NCBI GenBank assembly: GCA_002946415.1
Contig: NJPS01000022.1
Span: 434,001-498,000, forward strand
Direction: 5' to 3'
Source of the DNA: Rutstroemia sp. NJR-2017a BVV2
Lineage: Eukaryota > Ascomycota > Leotiomycetes > Helotiales > Rutstroemiaceae
Length of the DNA: 64,000 bases
In this document: positions 45,129-57,582 of the stretch, piece by piece
Position numbering within the stretch: position 1 is the stretch's first letter
How the letters are laid out: each line of letters starts with the position of its first letter
Translations under genes and position numbers: made by a program
Notes under the pieces: model-generated
The model's input: only the letters and a program-made list of their open reading frames with translations
What the model was told of the DNA's origin: nothing
Database searches by the model: none

Positions 45129-47462
45129 ATGAACTCACATTCTTCTGCGAAAGCAATGGACCAAGGTGCTACCGCGGGTATCAAGGCCTATGACAATAAC
45201 GATGCTATCCATGAGGCAACCCCATCAGTAAATCTTTCTTTCCTTTCTTACACTTTTACTCCTTTACCATTCATAAACATATCCTCTTGTTACAAACCCA
45301 CGACTTCCTTTTTCTGACCCCCATGGCACTATACATATGAAACTCTCTCATTATGCTCAACACCTCCATACCTTATTCATATCTTTCTTTCTCAATACCT
45401 GACAACCATTATCATCTAGGCACCAGCAGGCATCAGCAGCCAAGGAACAGGTGCTCCTGTATTCAACAAAGACGGCGCCATTGGTGGTATGTTTAAAGGC
45501 GACGGTGCCATTGGAAAAGTAGGAAATATGGTCGGCGGACCGCTGGCAGAAGACGGCATGCTTGGGTATGTTCCTCCTTCACATCTACTCTCGAACCGGG
45601 GAAGAGGGCAAGGTGGTGCTCCATCTAGAGTTGAAAAGGCCATCGGACAGCAGAGACGAGCATCCCATCTGAAGACTAGAGATTTCTATTTGGAGCAGAT
45701 GATGGCATCAGGTATGCCTAGTGGGGTACCAATCAGCGGGCATGCAGGGCATGCAACACCAACAAGAGGAGGGAACATGTACTCGCAGATAGAGCTAGCA
45801 CCAAGTGGTATGGTTATATCTTCATCTGGGCAAACGGGTGCTATAGATATGGGTGGAGGAAGAGGAATGTTACCAAGTGATGTATCTCATTCCATTGGAG
45901 ACGAGATCTCCGGAATCCCGATGGAGATGGCACCAAGTGGTGCGGACGTAAGTGATTCAATGCCGTTAGACTGGAATCCGGACATATTCTCGGACACCTC
46001 AACGTGGAACGATCTACCCATGCCATGGGTCAACAACACACCGGCTACCAATCCGGATACATCATCGGACTGGGATGATCTAACCATGTCATGGAAAAAC
46101 AACACATCGACTGTCGACCCGGCTCTGCTACATCTTGATAACACCATGCGGAATATGACCACGGAAACGAAGACAAAGCTGGAACCAGCCATGCATCACC
46201 ACCTATCGTCAAGGTCAAGCTTTCCAGGCTTCAATCCCAACTCAAAGGCAACTGAGATGGGAAATACTCCCCACGATCAACCGAATTCCAATGGAGACTT
46301 CTTTATGCATAGAACGCAATCACGGCTACAACCTTTTCCAGGCTTCAGCCCAAACTCAAAGGCAACTATAATGGGAAATACTCCTCCCGATCAAGCTAAA
46401 TCCAATGGAGACTTGTCTATGCATAGAACGCAATCACTGCCACAACCTCTTACCGATACATTGGAATCCATGCAACCCCCGGAAATGAACAGGAGTACAT
46501 CGGCCATGGCGCAGCCTACATCGTATGATGCAGCGATTGGTCAAAAAAGACAGAGACACTGGCAAGCACCAAATCTCAACCCGCAACCGCTTGTGTGCAA
46601 TATGCCAGCACAGCAGCCCTCAAAACAACCATTTCAAAAGACGCCCCATCCTAACTACTCCAGCCAACCCGGGTGTCAAATGGAGCCGTCCTATATTTAT
46701 GAAAATGCGATCCACTCTCAATGGATGCGGTCTGCGGGTACTTCATCACAAAAGAACTTCAATGGCCAATCACAAAATAATACCCAGTCGCTGCCTAGGC
46801 CACACAGAAACAACTTACAGCAAGATTATTTCGACCCTAAATTTATGCCACCTAACCTGAAGGTTCATCAACCCATGGTGCAGCCAACCACATCTCTCCC
46901 TAATCGACAACGTCAGAACCAGAATCGCCATCACGCACCAGAGGCAGCTCGGTACCCACCTCGCAAGCAAGTTTTTATTCCTCAAACATTGACGTTAAAT
47001 CAACATCAAGCCGTCAATCCAAATCGTAATAACCACAACACCAATCCTCGCAACCATAGGGATCCCCTTGGGCGAAATGCATCCAGCGGTCAGGAAATTC
47101 CAGCTTCACTGAGCTCGTCGGCCGAAGATGAATTAGCAGGTCCCATGTTTATACAGGAACCATGTCAACCAATCAAAGATCAATTCCCGCACTGGGGAAT
47201 GACTTTACCACCATCTACAGAACCGATGATGCATCGCCCTGTACTGGTTAGTGCACAGCAGTGTGGCCAACATAATCCAGTACAGGGACCGGAACCTTAT
47301 CCTGGATTGTCGACCCCAGCAATTATTGGTGGGTCGTTGCCGAGCATCGATAGCGTGAGGAGTCGAAGACAAAGGTGCAGCGCAGCGAGTGTCTCGGGAC
47401 AAACCGAGTTGCAGCAAGCGCTGAGAAATGTCGCATCTAGGTCCTATAGGGGAGAGGCCTAG
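45129..47462 (+). CDS. Protein with Gly-rich fungal N-terminal motif and long Met/Asn/Pro/Gln-rich tail, function unknown
   Basis: Exon 45129-45227, a long intron 45228-45419, then 45420-47462 as a single open frame (713 residues). The N-terminal part AGISSQGTGAPVFNKDGAIG, followed by DGAIGKVGNMVGGPLAEDG, resembles a short conserved fungal protein made of repeated 'GAIG' units. After about residue 80 the sequence becomes hydrophilic and low in complexity, rich in Asn, Gln, Pro, Ser, His and Met. It holds two imperfect copies of a PNSKAT-MGNTP-D block (PGFNPNSKATEMGNTPHDQ and PGFSPNSKATIMGNTPPDQ) and a repeated SDWDDL-type segment. No domain, signal peptide or membrane segment is seen. The very long stop-free frame supports coding, but a splice near 45567 (GTATGT) that ends the conserved part separately is possible; then the tail would belong to a different transcript. 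Confidence 0.6.
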
Positions 47463-47653
47463 GAGTATGGGATAATGAGTGAATAGATTGGAGAAGATGA
47501 GGGCGGGGGACACCAGGCCGAGTGAGAGAGGAGTTGGTGGAGTGAGAGGAGGATACAAGTATGGAGAGACAGGACGACACGATGACATGACTCCCCGGAG
47601 CGAACCATTGATGTCATAGCGAAGACAAACGAGGTGAAGTAGAGGCCAATACT

Positions 47654-47704
47654 GGATACTGGACCACCCAAAGGATACTGGACCACCCAAAGGATACCGG
47701 ACCA
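47654..47704. repeat. Two and a half copies of a 20-bp tandem repeat
   Basis: The unit ggatactggaccacccaaa occurs twice in tandem and a third time partly, with one C/T difference. Confidence 0.85.
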
Positions 47705-48612
47705 ATCTGGAACCCCGATTATAAATGGACATCCATCTTCCAATGGATAATGGACACCTATGACCAATGGAAAATAACTACAGACACCTACGAATGGAAA
47801 CCTGGCCAACCTCGGGACCCCCTCCTCTTCCGGAATGGATATCTATCTCCATCACTTTTCCTTTTCACTTTTCCTCATCTCGTCGGTCGTAGATGAAGTT
47901 TTCTTTTCCTAACACCCAGAAGCATATACAGAGATGCTTGTTTCCATGTTTCCTAGTCAGGGGAGCAAAAGGATATACATAATGTCTATTCATAATCAGT
48001 CTAATTCGATTCACAACACACACAACAAAACACCTCACGACCTTTTTTTCATACCACCTCCACCTCACCTCCACCACCACACAACATTAAATTTCCTTAA
48101 CTTTTTCTTTCGGAGTCCGGGGAAGATACCAAAATGCTTTACATGGTGTAATAGATACTCCTGAAACAAGGATTTTAGGGCACAAGGGGAACTCGAGATA
48201 GACAAAAGGCCACGGGGTACATACAGAAACAGAAGCTAATCAGATAATGTTTTTTCCACTCTATAGGAAGAATTTCAATCCCGAGGGGAAGATTGGTGGG
48301 GCGATTAATGAGACTTTGGGGAAGAAGTGAGGATTGGAGGGAGGGATATGGATGGATGGCTGGAGAGGGAGGGGGATGGTTTAAGCGGATATTTCATCGC
48401 TTGATTTCGATTGATGGATTGATTGGTTGATGGATCACTTGATTCATCGATCAGTTGGTTAATTGATTGGTTTTTGTACTTGTACTGTACTTTGTACTTG
48501 TATTTGCTGTATGCACGAAGTGCTACTCAAGAGACACTCACACTCTCGTTTAAAGAATAAGAATAAAGTTTACATCGATATGATCTTGTTGGTGGAGGAA
48601 TGGGAAAGTGAA

Positions 48613-48682
48613 TGAGTGAGTGAGTGAGTGAGTGAGTGAGTGAGTGAGTGAGTGAGTGAGTGAGTGAGTGAGTGAGTGAGTG
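48613..48682. repeat. (GAGT)n microsatellite, about 17 copies
   Basis: Uninterrupted four-base repeat of about 70 bp in non-coding DNA; a shorter related block follows at about 48779-48802. Confidence 0.95.
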
Positions 48683-49069
48683 AATGAATAAGTTGAACTT
48701 GGGAATAGACGAGGAAATAAATTAATAAGTACTGGTATATAGAAAAAGTTCAGAGTCTAGAGATGCTCTGTTTGGTGGAGTGAGTGAGTGGAGTGAGTGA
48801 GTAGAGTAGGGTATATGAGTTTGTGTTTGTATGTGTTTAGTAGTTGGAGATATTGTGCGCGGGTTGGGGTTGTAATCGGGGGAAAGAAGATGTTGGGATA
48901 TATGGTGATTTTAATTAGGTATAGAGGAGGAGGACTACGAGGGGGGAAGATGGAGGAGGAAGATGGATGCAAATGTGAGTGGGGAGGGGAAGAGAGAGAA
49001 GGAACGTGGATACAATGGAGCGGGGAGGCAAAAAGAGGTAAGGGAGCTGTATAGTTGTGTATGTATATT

Positions 49070-49121
49070 GATAGATAGGTAGGTAGGTAGGTAAGTATGT
49101 AGGTAGCTAGGTAGGTAGGTA
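49070..49121. repeat. (GGTA)n imperfect microsatellite
   Basis: Tandem GGTA units with a few substitutions (aagt, gcta) over about 50 bp. Confidence 0.9.
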
Positions 49122-50045
49122 ACACATACAGCATGACATTAATCATACCATATCCCATCAACTGCCATATATATACAAACGGTTTTCGCAGGTAAGTTCG
49201 GAGTGAGTGAGACTGCGAGTATTTTCGGCTCAAGGGGATAGATCGAATGAGAAGAAGGTGCCTTGCCTTGTGCTGTGTTGGGTTTGTGATGTGTCAGGAT
49301 GGTATGCTGAGGTAAGATGCTTAAAGGGTGGACGTTTGAAGGATGGTATGGGAAGGTGAGACGAGGTCAGACGAGACGAGATGAAGGGGGTGAGACGGTT
49401 GGATTGATGACCAACATGGGATGAAGGAACGTTGCAGAAGGAACTCAGGACTCGGCATTTGGTAACACGCAGAATATGGATCTTCAAAAGCAGACGTCAC
49501 ACTCAACTGCACGAATTAAGATCACAGGGAAAAAACACTGAGTATCGTAAATCACCATGTAATTTGAATTTCTCTCCTCCAAAGACTCACTCACACCACT
49601 CGTCATAAAAGTTTCCTTTCCCTAAGTACAAAGTAAAAACAAAGAAGTATCTTCTTTTCCCCTGCCCTTCCTCATCAAAAAAAAAAAAGAGAAAGGCGCC
49701 CCGCAACCAATCCACATCATTCCCTAACCACCACCACAAATCCACACCAAAGCCCTATCAAATAGCATTCTTGGTGTGAAGAAGGGTGTCTGGAGAAGAT
49801 AAGATGAGAAAAGAAAAAAAAGAAGTTTTGTTCATTCATGATATCCCTATGTGAAACCACCCAACCAGATGAGAAAGTAAAGTTTTGTTTTCCAAATGCA
49901 AGCAGAGCGCCATGCGAAATGCTCCCCAATTATTATGCCAGCCCTTCTATGCCTCGAATGATAGAAATGGGAAAATCCGTTTGTCGTTATGCTATGTGTC
50001 GATGATTATATCCTCAGCGAATTGCTAGGATGAGGTACAATTGAT

Positions 50046-50908
50046 CTACAAAGCAAGAGCAAGAAGGATGGAACCGAAAAGTCCCATAACGCCAGTAGCG
50101 GCCATGCCGGAGGCAGAGTTGGCGACAGCAAGGCCGGTGCCGGATGGGGAGCTACCCTTGCTGGTGGAAGAGGCCACGGAGGTAAGGGTGGTGGGCTTGG
50201 TTCCGTTGGATGAGCCGGAGGTGGGGTTGATGGCAACGGTGGTGTTGTTGACGGGGTATCGGATGGAGGTTGCGGGAGTTGCAGCAGCGCTGGAGACTGG
50301 TACTACAACGGAGGTGGTGTGGGCAGGAGCGGTGACGGTGCTGCTGATCTGGGTGGTGGAGATGATGGTGCTGGCTTTAGCGGTGGTGGAAGCAGCAGCG
50401 GTGGTGGAAGCAGCAGCTGATGTGGATGTGGTGGCTGCGGTGGTGGAGGAGACGACGGATGAGGAGCTGGATGCAGCTTGCTCAATCTTGAAGTGGTTGG
50501 ACCATTGGAAGGTCTTGTCCTCACTGCCGTCGAGAGTGATTTGGATACCATAGGCAGCGTGGGTACCGACGGATGCGGGGACGGTCCATGCGAAGTGACC
50601 ATCCAAGTTGTTGACGGCGGCTAAGAAGATGGTTAGTATGTCTCATTTTGTGAATGGTTCGTCGCGAGGTAGAACATACTGGCAATGACCACGGGGTCAT
50701 AGTTCAAGGTAGCTGGAGTAGCACCCTCCAACAATTGAATCTTGACAGTTCCAGCGACCGAGTTAGGATCCCACTTGATGTCCAAGACATCACCGACTTT
50801 AACAAGTTGATCTTGAGCCGGGACCGAGATAGCGTCGAAGCCGGCAACTTGGGCAAAGACAGCCGGGGCGAATGCCATGATGGCAGCGGAGACGTATGAG
50901 TAACGCAT
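50046..50908 (-). CDS. Kre9/Knh1-like GPI-anchored cell-wall protein
   Basis: Exons on the minus strand 50908-50680 and 50620-50046, intron 59 bp, 267 residues. Signal peptide YVSAAIMAFAPAVFA, then a Kre9/Knh1 N-terminal fold of about 100 residues: a beta-sandwich with DAISVPAQDQLVKVGDVLDI, KWDPNSVAGTVKIQLLEG and FAWTVPASVGTHAAYGIQIT. This module occurs in secreted fungal proteins linked to beta-glucan. A Ser/Thr/Ala-rich stalk follows, likely O-mannosylated, and the C-terminus ends in a hydrophobic tail (GVMGLFGSILLALAL) after small residues, as expected for GPI-anchor addition. Start at 50908 puts the signal peptide at the N-terminus; an upstream in-frame Met at 50947 would add 13 residues. 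Likely role is cell wall structure or beta-glucan assembly. Confidence 0.9.
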
Positions 50909-52109
50909 TATGTATGATTTAAAGAGTGTAGTTAGGAAAGAGTTCAAAGAACGGACGTATCGAGAGATACAAAAATTAATTGAGGTAAAGAAGAAAGGTG
51001 GTGAGTACTTTTGTACGAAGGGTATTATCGTGTAGATATTTAGTGGTGTGTTGAGAGAGAGAAGAGATGGCTAGATTTCGGGCGAGGAGCATGATACTTA
51101 AAGCAGAGTCGCAATTTCATTCATTTCCCTCGCTATGCCGCAGGAAAAGCCAACTTCCCTTCATCTTACCCTCCACCGGCTGTGGAATGCATGCCATCCA
51201 TGAACAGCCATGGATTTCATCGTTTTTAGATTGATTTCCTCCGAGGCGGTTATGATGGAAGGATGGCAAGTGGGAAAGGATGGAGGCGGAGATCGACGAG
51301 GGGACGAGGTGGGTGGATGAAGGGGCTGCGAAGGCTGTGATTCGATGGATAAATGAGGTAAATGTGCTACCATGTCCAGGGGAAATTACCTGAGCAGGGT
51401 TGAGCCAGGGTTTTACAAGGCTGTGGTCCAGGCTGAGTAAGGGAGACTACGCCTCTTTGGGACATTCGGAGATGGCCTTGTCCAATCACCGTCTCGGACA
51501 CTGGCACCTCTGCGTGGATTTCTGTTGTCATAACATAACCAGACATAACATGCAACGATTCAGGATAAGCTTAAATGGCACTTTACGAGGATGAGGAAAT
51601 GCATTGTACCTGACCCTTAGCCAGTACCTGCCTAGTCGTGCGTGCCTAGTTGCTGCAGTAAACATCGACCTACGAAGTCAGTATGAAGCACGGCTTCCTC
51701 GCGGAGTACAGCCGGTACGGGCGCCATACGCACACAGTCTTGCTCCGTAGGGCCTAGGCAGACAGAAACATTGGCTCTTTTTCAAATGCGCATTTCCGTT
51801 TGCATCACCTGCTCGGTAAAATCTTTTCCTGAGCACGGCACAGCATGAGAAGTGGGCGCAAGCGCAGCCGTGAGACAAACTCGCAGCAAGACCGAGACAG
51901 AGAGGACGATACGACCAACGACATTTACTTCGTACGCACAATCTTACCACTGTTACCAACTTACCAGTACTCTGTCAGTAAAAATATAATTATCGACCAC
52001 AAGCCACCAAACTCGCAAGCTCTCGGAGACCAATAGAAACTATAATATACAGCAGTGGAGTAGTCGTATGATTTGGTTTTTCTGGACCGCACAGTGAATG
52101 ACTGCAATT
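50909..52109. other. Intergenic
   Basis: Upstream of the cell-wall protein gene, with a pyrimidine-rich leader region and no gene. A frame at 51678-51959 (minus) has no supporting motif. Confidence 0.5.
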
Positions 52110-52376
52110 TTACATACAATTGGCACCATTGGCACCGCCTGGGGAAATAATGTTGGCAAGCTTTGCGATACGAGATTCTAACTCCAATACTCTAAGCGAG
52201 ATCGAACAAAGAAATGAGAATTGGGAAGATGATGTGGCAAGCTGTAGCCGAGTCGATTGTGGACTCTTTTCCAAACATTTCAACGGCGCACGGTGGGTGG
52301 ACTCGCTGCTCGGGGTGGGTGTTGGGCTGACGGTGGACTGTGGACTGTGTCTGTGTTTTGTTTGGTCTTCCATCAA
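52110..52376 (-). CDS. Possible small protein with C-terminal amphipathic helix
   Basis: Open frame of 88 residues. The first 50 residues are Ser/Thr/Pro-rich and probably disordered; the end (VLELESRIAKLANIISPGG) looks like a short coiled coil and is more protein-like than its surroundings. No family recognised. A pyrimidine tract followed by TTAG at about 52198 could instead be an intron acceptor, so the N-terminal half is doubtful. Confidence 0.3.
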   Translation of the reverse strand: MMEDQTKHRHSPQSTVSPTPTPSSESTHRAPLKCLEKSPQSTRLQLATSSSQFSFLCSISLRVLELESRIAKLANIISPGGANGANCM

Positions 52377-54037
52377 CTCTCGTCTCGGCGGCTTCGGCAG
52401 CTTAAGCTTGGGATTATGGGAAGTTAGGCCCGTATCCCCCTGACTAGGTTAGGGACTTTGGTACCTGGACAGGCAATGTTTTAAACTGTCTTAGGCTTAG
52501 AGACCGAGGCAGAGGAAAGGTACCTGGCCTATACCTACCTGGACTATACCTCTGTACTTCGCTTTCGACGCTGACAGACCTTTTGTCAGAAGGCAGGGAA
52601 CACTTAGCACCAGTCTTCTACGGAGATGTAGCCTACTGTCATCCATGTTTATATCGACAATCCCAAGGAGCCTCGACCGTCTTGGCCACCTTGATGCCTC
52701 AAGTTACGTTACTGCGATGATGTCGAAGCGCGAACGAAAAGTCGTCGAGCGTTCCCATAGCCATTCCAAGACCTTTTTCGGATATCAACCGCCCAATGTC
52801 TCTGATGGTATCCCAACACAACCTGTCACAACTCACAATCACATCATTCATCGATTATTGCATCCTGGATCGTCCAGTCAAGCAGTTCTTCACATCGCAT
52901 AACAATTTCTGGGGAAGCTTCATGCTTCTTACGGAATAGCTATCCTCGGCGGCTTCGTCACAAAACACTATTGGAAAGCATGCACGGTAATTGGACATGG
53001 ATAACCAATCAAGTTCTCTTTCCCTTTCCCTTCTTCCCAAAGAAACTTCGCAACTGGCACGATAAATGATACCATTCTATTATTGGCGCCTAGAACTCTA
53101 TCCAATTCTTCTTGCTCCCCTTTCCTCCCCGAAGTCGTCGGAGCCTCAAAAACCAATACTCGCACGGCGCGGTGCGGCGCGGAACTCTGGGAATTATCTA
53201 TCTATTGAGTGGATTTCATATCGGAAACTTCCAAATCTTTCCATACATCCGAGCACGCGAAATTTCCCCATCATAAATACAGAGTCAGAATCGCAAAACG
53301 CGAGGATCCGACGATCACCACCTCTGTGCGCAACCCAACCCACCTTCGCTCTTCGGCACTTTGGCTTGATTCATGTCGGAAAGCGAGTGCGACAATAATA
53401 GGGATTTGGAAGTCGGAATAGAAAATAGCATAGCCCTGCCGCGTCTTCTTTCTTTTTATCTTCAGATTTACTCCGTAGTACAATACTTCAATTCGTCCGC
53501 GTCTACGAATATAGTTGTGTTTGTACAAGTAAGGGGTTCTCTACGGACTCGGAATATCATCGGTCCGACCTTAACCTTAAAGACGATGACAAGGTTGGGA
53601 GTTCATCTTCTGTTTCTGACAATCTTCATCTTCAAAATAGTAGTGACTACTTTGCATCGCGACATTCGGAGTAGTCCCCGATATCGTTTTATTTTCGAGG
53701 AAGGAGGGAAAGGCTAGTTCGTCGTGGATGTTTCTCCTTGCAATTTGCTTGAGCATCACCTGGAACTATTGCGCAACTGTGAAGCATGTCTCTTTTACTG
53801 TCTATCATTTCTCAATCACGTCCATAGCATACTTGGGTGCTATTCATAATGAATCTTTATATCTTTACTAGGATTGCTTCCTCAAAACTAAACGCCAAAT
53901 GCCTGCAATCCCGATGGCTCAACATCTAGTCTTCCCTATTGTTTGTTCGGTTCCCAGACGAACTCAGATATTAACCATCTCTTCACGATCGTTCGTTCAA
54001 ATCCGCTTTTACTTCCGTGGCCTACTAAGCATACCTC
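52377..54037. other. Intergenic, 1.7 kb
   Basis: No gene supported; several short overlapping frames on both strands without motifs. Confidence 0.45.
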
Positions 54038-54718
54038 TCACTCAGCATACACTAGTCTGAGGGCCTCCTTGTGTTGCTTGAGCTTTTTCTCCCATCCACT
54101 AATCATTTCTTTGTATTTATTCAGCCTTTTGGCATCCTTACTTCGGTCCAGCGTGCCCATCTTTTTGTTGTAATCATAGATGTTGCCTGAAACCTCCGAA
54201 ATATTTTCAAGGGTATTTATCTCTAGCTGATAGGTTTCAAGCGCCTCGTCGTCCCTTATCCTCTTCATCTCGGGCAGGAGTATTATCTTTCTCTTGTATT
54301 CTTGTATCTGCGCTTCTAACCACGGCACTTTGCTTCTGTTTCTGTTGGAATCTATTTCTTTTTGTTTTTTCTGTATTTTTTCCTTCAGTTGTTCAATTTG
54401 AGTCTTTGCAGGTCCTTGCTCCCTAGATTCGAGATTTGCGAACTCGTCCGAGTGTAATGGTGACTCCGAGGTTGGCACACCGTCAGAAGTGGAAGACTTT
54501 GACGGCGATTTAGAGCGTGGTCTAGGAGGTCCATGGTGTTTTTTGGCTGGTGCTGTTTGCTTTTCAGCTTGGGCATCTTCTCTACCTTTGCGTTTATTCG
54601 CCTTGTTTTCTTCTTTAGGCGGCTCTTCTCGTCTACGACCTTGACTATCGTAACCTCCGCCATGATGAGATCCTCGTGAAGATGCAGCTGGCCTGAGTGG
54701 TAATGTTTGTTGAGGCAT
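54038..54718 (-). CDS. Basic coiled-coil protein, member A of a local series
   Basis: Intronless frame of 226 residues. The first 100 residues are Pro/Arg/Lys/Ser-rich and probably disordered, with a possible nuclear signal (KKHHGPPRPRSKSPSK). From about 105 to the end it is a continuous helical heptad-like region (QIEQLKEKIQKKQKEIDSN, then EMISGWEKKLKQHKEALR). No known domain. It lies on the same strand as three similar-looking genes to its right, all with the same layout: a short disordered basic head and a coiled-coil tail. Confidence 0.6.
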   Translation of the reverse strand: MPQQTLPLRPAASSRGSHHGGGYDSQGRRREEPPKEENKANKRKGREDAQAEKQTAPAKKHHGPPRPRSKSPSKSSTSDGVPTSESPLHSDEFANLESREQGPAKTQIEQLKEKIQKKQKEIDSNRNRSKVPWLEAQIQEYKRKIILLPEMKRIRDDEALETYQLEINTLENISEVSGNIYDYNKKMGTLDRSKDAKRLNKYKEMISGWEKKLKQHKEALRLVYAE

Positions 54719-55824
54719 TTTGGAGACTGGAAGTATTGTACTAGTCAGAGTTGTTCGATAGAATAAATGATGTGTGGATGTTTTTCAATTAATCTCGAAG
54801 CTAAAGGAAGCCTACTTATACAGCTTCTGTATCTCTCTGCATCCTAAATCCTCCCCACATCTTCACTGCGGTGTCAGTTGCAGCAACCTACAGAAATTTC
54901 GCATATGGCCATATATCTGTCCGTACCAGCAGAATCAGTTCCTACGATCAAGTGATGCCTAAAACCTCCTACAACGGAAAAGGTCTATCGCAGCGACCCT
55001 ACACATGTACAAAGCGACCGCCAATGGACCTTCGAAGCCAACATATGCCATAGAGCACAGCTTTTCGATACTTCGGCCGGTAGTTCTGCAATACCTTCGC
55101 CCACGACGACACTGCAATTCTTGCCTACGCACGACGAGTTTCTTACCCCTGAGACGTCGCCATGGATCTCAGTAGCCTTGTGCGTTAAACACAATTCCCG
55201 GTTGTTACATATTTCCCTGCCATCCGGCCACCTAGGTGACCAACCACCGCGGGCCCTTTTGTGTTACCGCGCTTGTGTCTAAAAATTTTATCCATCCCTG
55301 TAGTGCACAGAAACTGTACCAAGAGTATGCGTTTATAATACAAGAATACATCAGACCCTTATCTTGGCTTTCGAATTGGTAATGAGGTTACACGGTTAAG
55401 ATAATACGGGTCATGGGCTCGCCGTGGCCGTGGCGTAAGTCAGAGAAGAGGTTCGGACTGCGTTTGAACGTTTTGCCGTTCTCATCCATTATCTATGAAT
55501 GTCGCTGTATGATAATTGGATGGGCTCGTGGAGATTGCTCGAGGTTAAGTGGCTGGATCGTTTCTCCTGAACTTCGACTCAAAGTTGATGTCATGTCTTC
55601 CGTTTCCATCAAACTAGCGTATATAGCACCACTCATGCACCGTTGCTTTTTGTAGTATAATTTCAATCCTAGCAACCTCATTTCCCACTACACTAAGCAG
55701 ATGTAAACATGGAACACAAACAAGTAAAGAGAATCACACATCTTCTGTATTCCCAATATTAAAAGCAACTCCCCCTAGCAATCTTCACCCACAAAATCAT
55801 CTACCCAAGCAATAACCCCCTCCT
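54719..55824. other. Intergenic
   Basis: Between members A and B of the coiled-coil series; no gene or repeat seen. Confidence 0.45.
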
Positions 55825-56385
55825 CTACCTCCGACCACTCTTCTTTTTACCAGCGCCATCTGCTATACGCATTTCCCTTTCCCTTTCCTCTTCCTCAATA
55901 CGCTTTCCCCTGTCCCCAATCCAAGTCATGAAATTCTCCAAACTCCGCATACTCAACTCAATTTTCTTCTTATTATCACTTGCAATCGCCCTGTCAAGCT
56001 TCGTGCGCACAACCCTAATATCTTCCAAGTACTGATGTATCTTGGCATAACGCCGAACCTGACTACTAATGTATCTCCACTCAGCCTCGTCTTTTTTCGC
56101 ATCGAGGGTGTCTTGCTTGGCGTAATAGTCCTTCATGTGCTTTTCGTTGGAGGCCTTCGCGGATTGCCGGCCGCTGTCGTCGTGTAGGGGACCGAGGATC
56201 TGGGCTGCTTGTTGGAGTGCGGGGTGAGGTTCTGGCTCTGTGCCTTGGTCGTCTTGGATTGAGAGGTTTTTGGATGCTGTGGAGGAGGTGCTCGTGCTGC
56301 CTTTGCTGTGTTTGGGGACTGAGTGGTGGGGTTGGGGGGTGGAGCTCCTGGAGCGATGAGGATGAGAGGATTCAGATTTGGGCAT
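55825..56385 (-). CDS. Basic coiled-coil protein, member B
   Basis: Intronless frame of 186 residues. Ser/His/Pro-rich head (residues 1-45), then a helical region containing WRYISSQVRRYAKIHQYLED and a charged tail of Glu/Arg repeats ending KKKSGRR. The segment ISSQVRRY resembles ISSQIEYY of the decayed copy at 57195, which suggests common descent. No known domain. Confidence 0.55.
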   Translation of the reverse strand: MPKSESSHPHRSRSSTPQPHHSVPKHSKGSTSTSSTASKNLSIQDDQGTEPEPHPALQQAAQILGPLHDDSGRQSAKASNEKHMKDYYAKQDTLDAKKDEAEWRYISSQVRRYAKIHQYLEDIRVVRTKLDRAIASDNKKKIELSMRSLENFMTWIGDRGKRIEEEEREREMRIADGAGKKKSGRR

Positions 56386-57194
56386 GGTGAGTAAATCAAG
56401 TGACTCGGATTTCCAAATTGAGTTTTGAGTTTTGATATGATGGTATAGGGAGATGTTTCAAGTTTTTTTCGTGTGAGTCGCGAGTGCGAAATGGGTGAAT
56501 TGGTGAGGTGTAAAAAAAAAATTTTTTATTCTTTTTTTATAATTATCCTGCTTCTATACCATGCTACTACCTGGTACTGGATAGGCCGGCGGAAAGCTTT
56601 GGTCCCTGGTTGATATAGGCATCAGTCGTTGTTGCCGCCGCTTGAGTTTCTACCTACATATTTTGGCCGCATTGGAGGTCTACCCCCGGACTGGGGATCG
56701 TGGGGTAGAAGTTGGTGGAGCTAGTGCTTTCGCGGGATTTCGGGCTATCTGGAGAGCAGATGGGAGGTTCTCTTTAAGTTCTGGAGTTTTGGAGGAAGCT
56801 ACCCATATGGCAGAAACTATGGCACCGCCAGTAGCTAAGATAGTAGTTACATAGGGCCCAGGCACAACCCAGGCAGGAACTATTAAGTAAGTACTTGGTA
56901 CTTAACGACTTCTATTCTCTTTCTGTACTTCTCTTCCTCATACATTCATACACATACTACCTTCGTCCTTGAGGCTCCGCGTGTCCACCTGTGACAGAAA
57001 TCCAGATCGAGTGTTAGCTGGAGATCGGTGCAAGGTCTCGTCTAATTTGGTTCACCGGCTCATTCATTTGTAACTTCCCACAGTGATAGTGTCTTGGGGA
57101 TATTTCATTTCACATCATATTACTTTCAGCAGAAAAATCATAACAATCTATATCCTCACCATCAAAAGCAACGCCAAACTCCCAGTCCCCTCTT
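56386..57194. other. Intergenic
   Basis: Upstream of member B. Contains an A/T homopolymer patch at about 56511-56540. No gene supported. Confidence 0.45.
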
Positions 57195-57582
57195 CTACCA
57201 TCGCTGCTTCTCATTCCTATCTGAAATTCCTCCTCTCCGTCTTTCACACACTATGTAGTCTTTGCCACTACGTCCCCCAACTTCTGCAGTAAATTTCTTT
57301 CTTTTTTTCGGCTGCACGTACTTGATCGCTTCATTAAGCTCGTCAACAATGCCTGGTATCAACCGCAGGTTCTTGTTCGCGTCGTTATAATATTCGATTT
57401 GAGAACTAATATCGTCTAGTGGAGCCTGTATCTCCGCTCGGGCTACGCGCGACCCGCGAGTTGGACAGGGGAGGAAGTTGGTAGAGGGGGATATCTACTT
57501 GGCGCTTCTTTGATTCGCGTGTAAGGTTGTTAAGGGAATTGGTTACTATGTGGTGGCTTTCTGTCGCGATTTGAGGATCATG
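57195..57582 (-). pseudogene. Decayed member of the coiled-coil series
   Basis: Two protein-like blocks on the minus strand: about 57582-57500 (ESHHIVTNSLNNLTRESKKR) and 57443-57195 (EIQAPLDDISSQIEYYNDAN, followed by IPGIVDELNEAIKYVQPKKR, ending at a TAG). They are in different frames, and no GT-AG pair between them restores the phase (the obvious donor GTAGAT is phase 0, the acceptor CGTAG needs phase 1). No start codon with a basic head was found. I read it as a broken copy, but a mis-modelled gene with an extra small exon is possible. Confidence 0.4.

Larger units (their letters stand above)
47463..50045. other. Intergenic, 2.6 kb, microsatellite-rich
   Basis: Tail-to-tail gap between the 45129 gene and the GPI-anchored protein gene. 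No coding signal; holds several simple repeats (separate entries) and G/A-rich tracts around 48900-49030. Confidence 0.5.
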
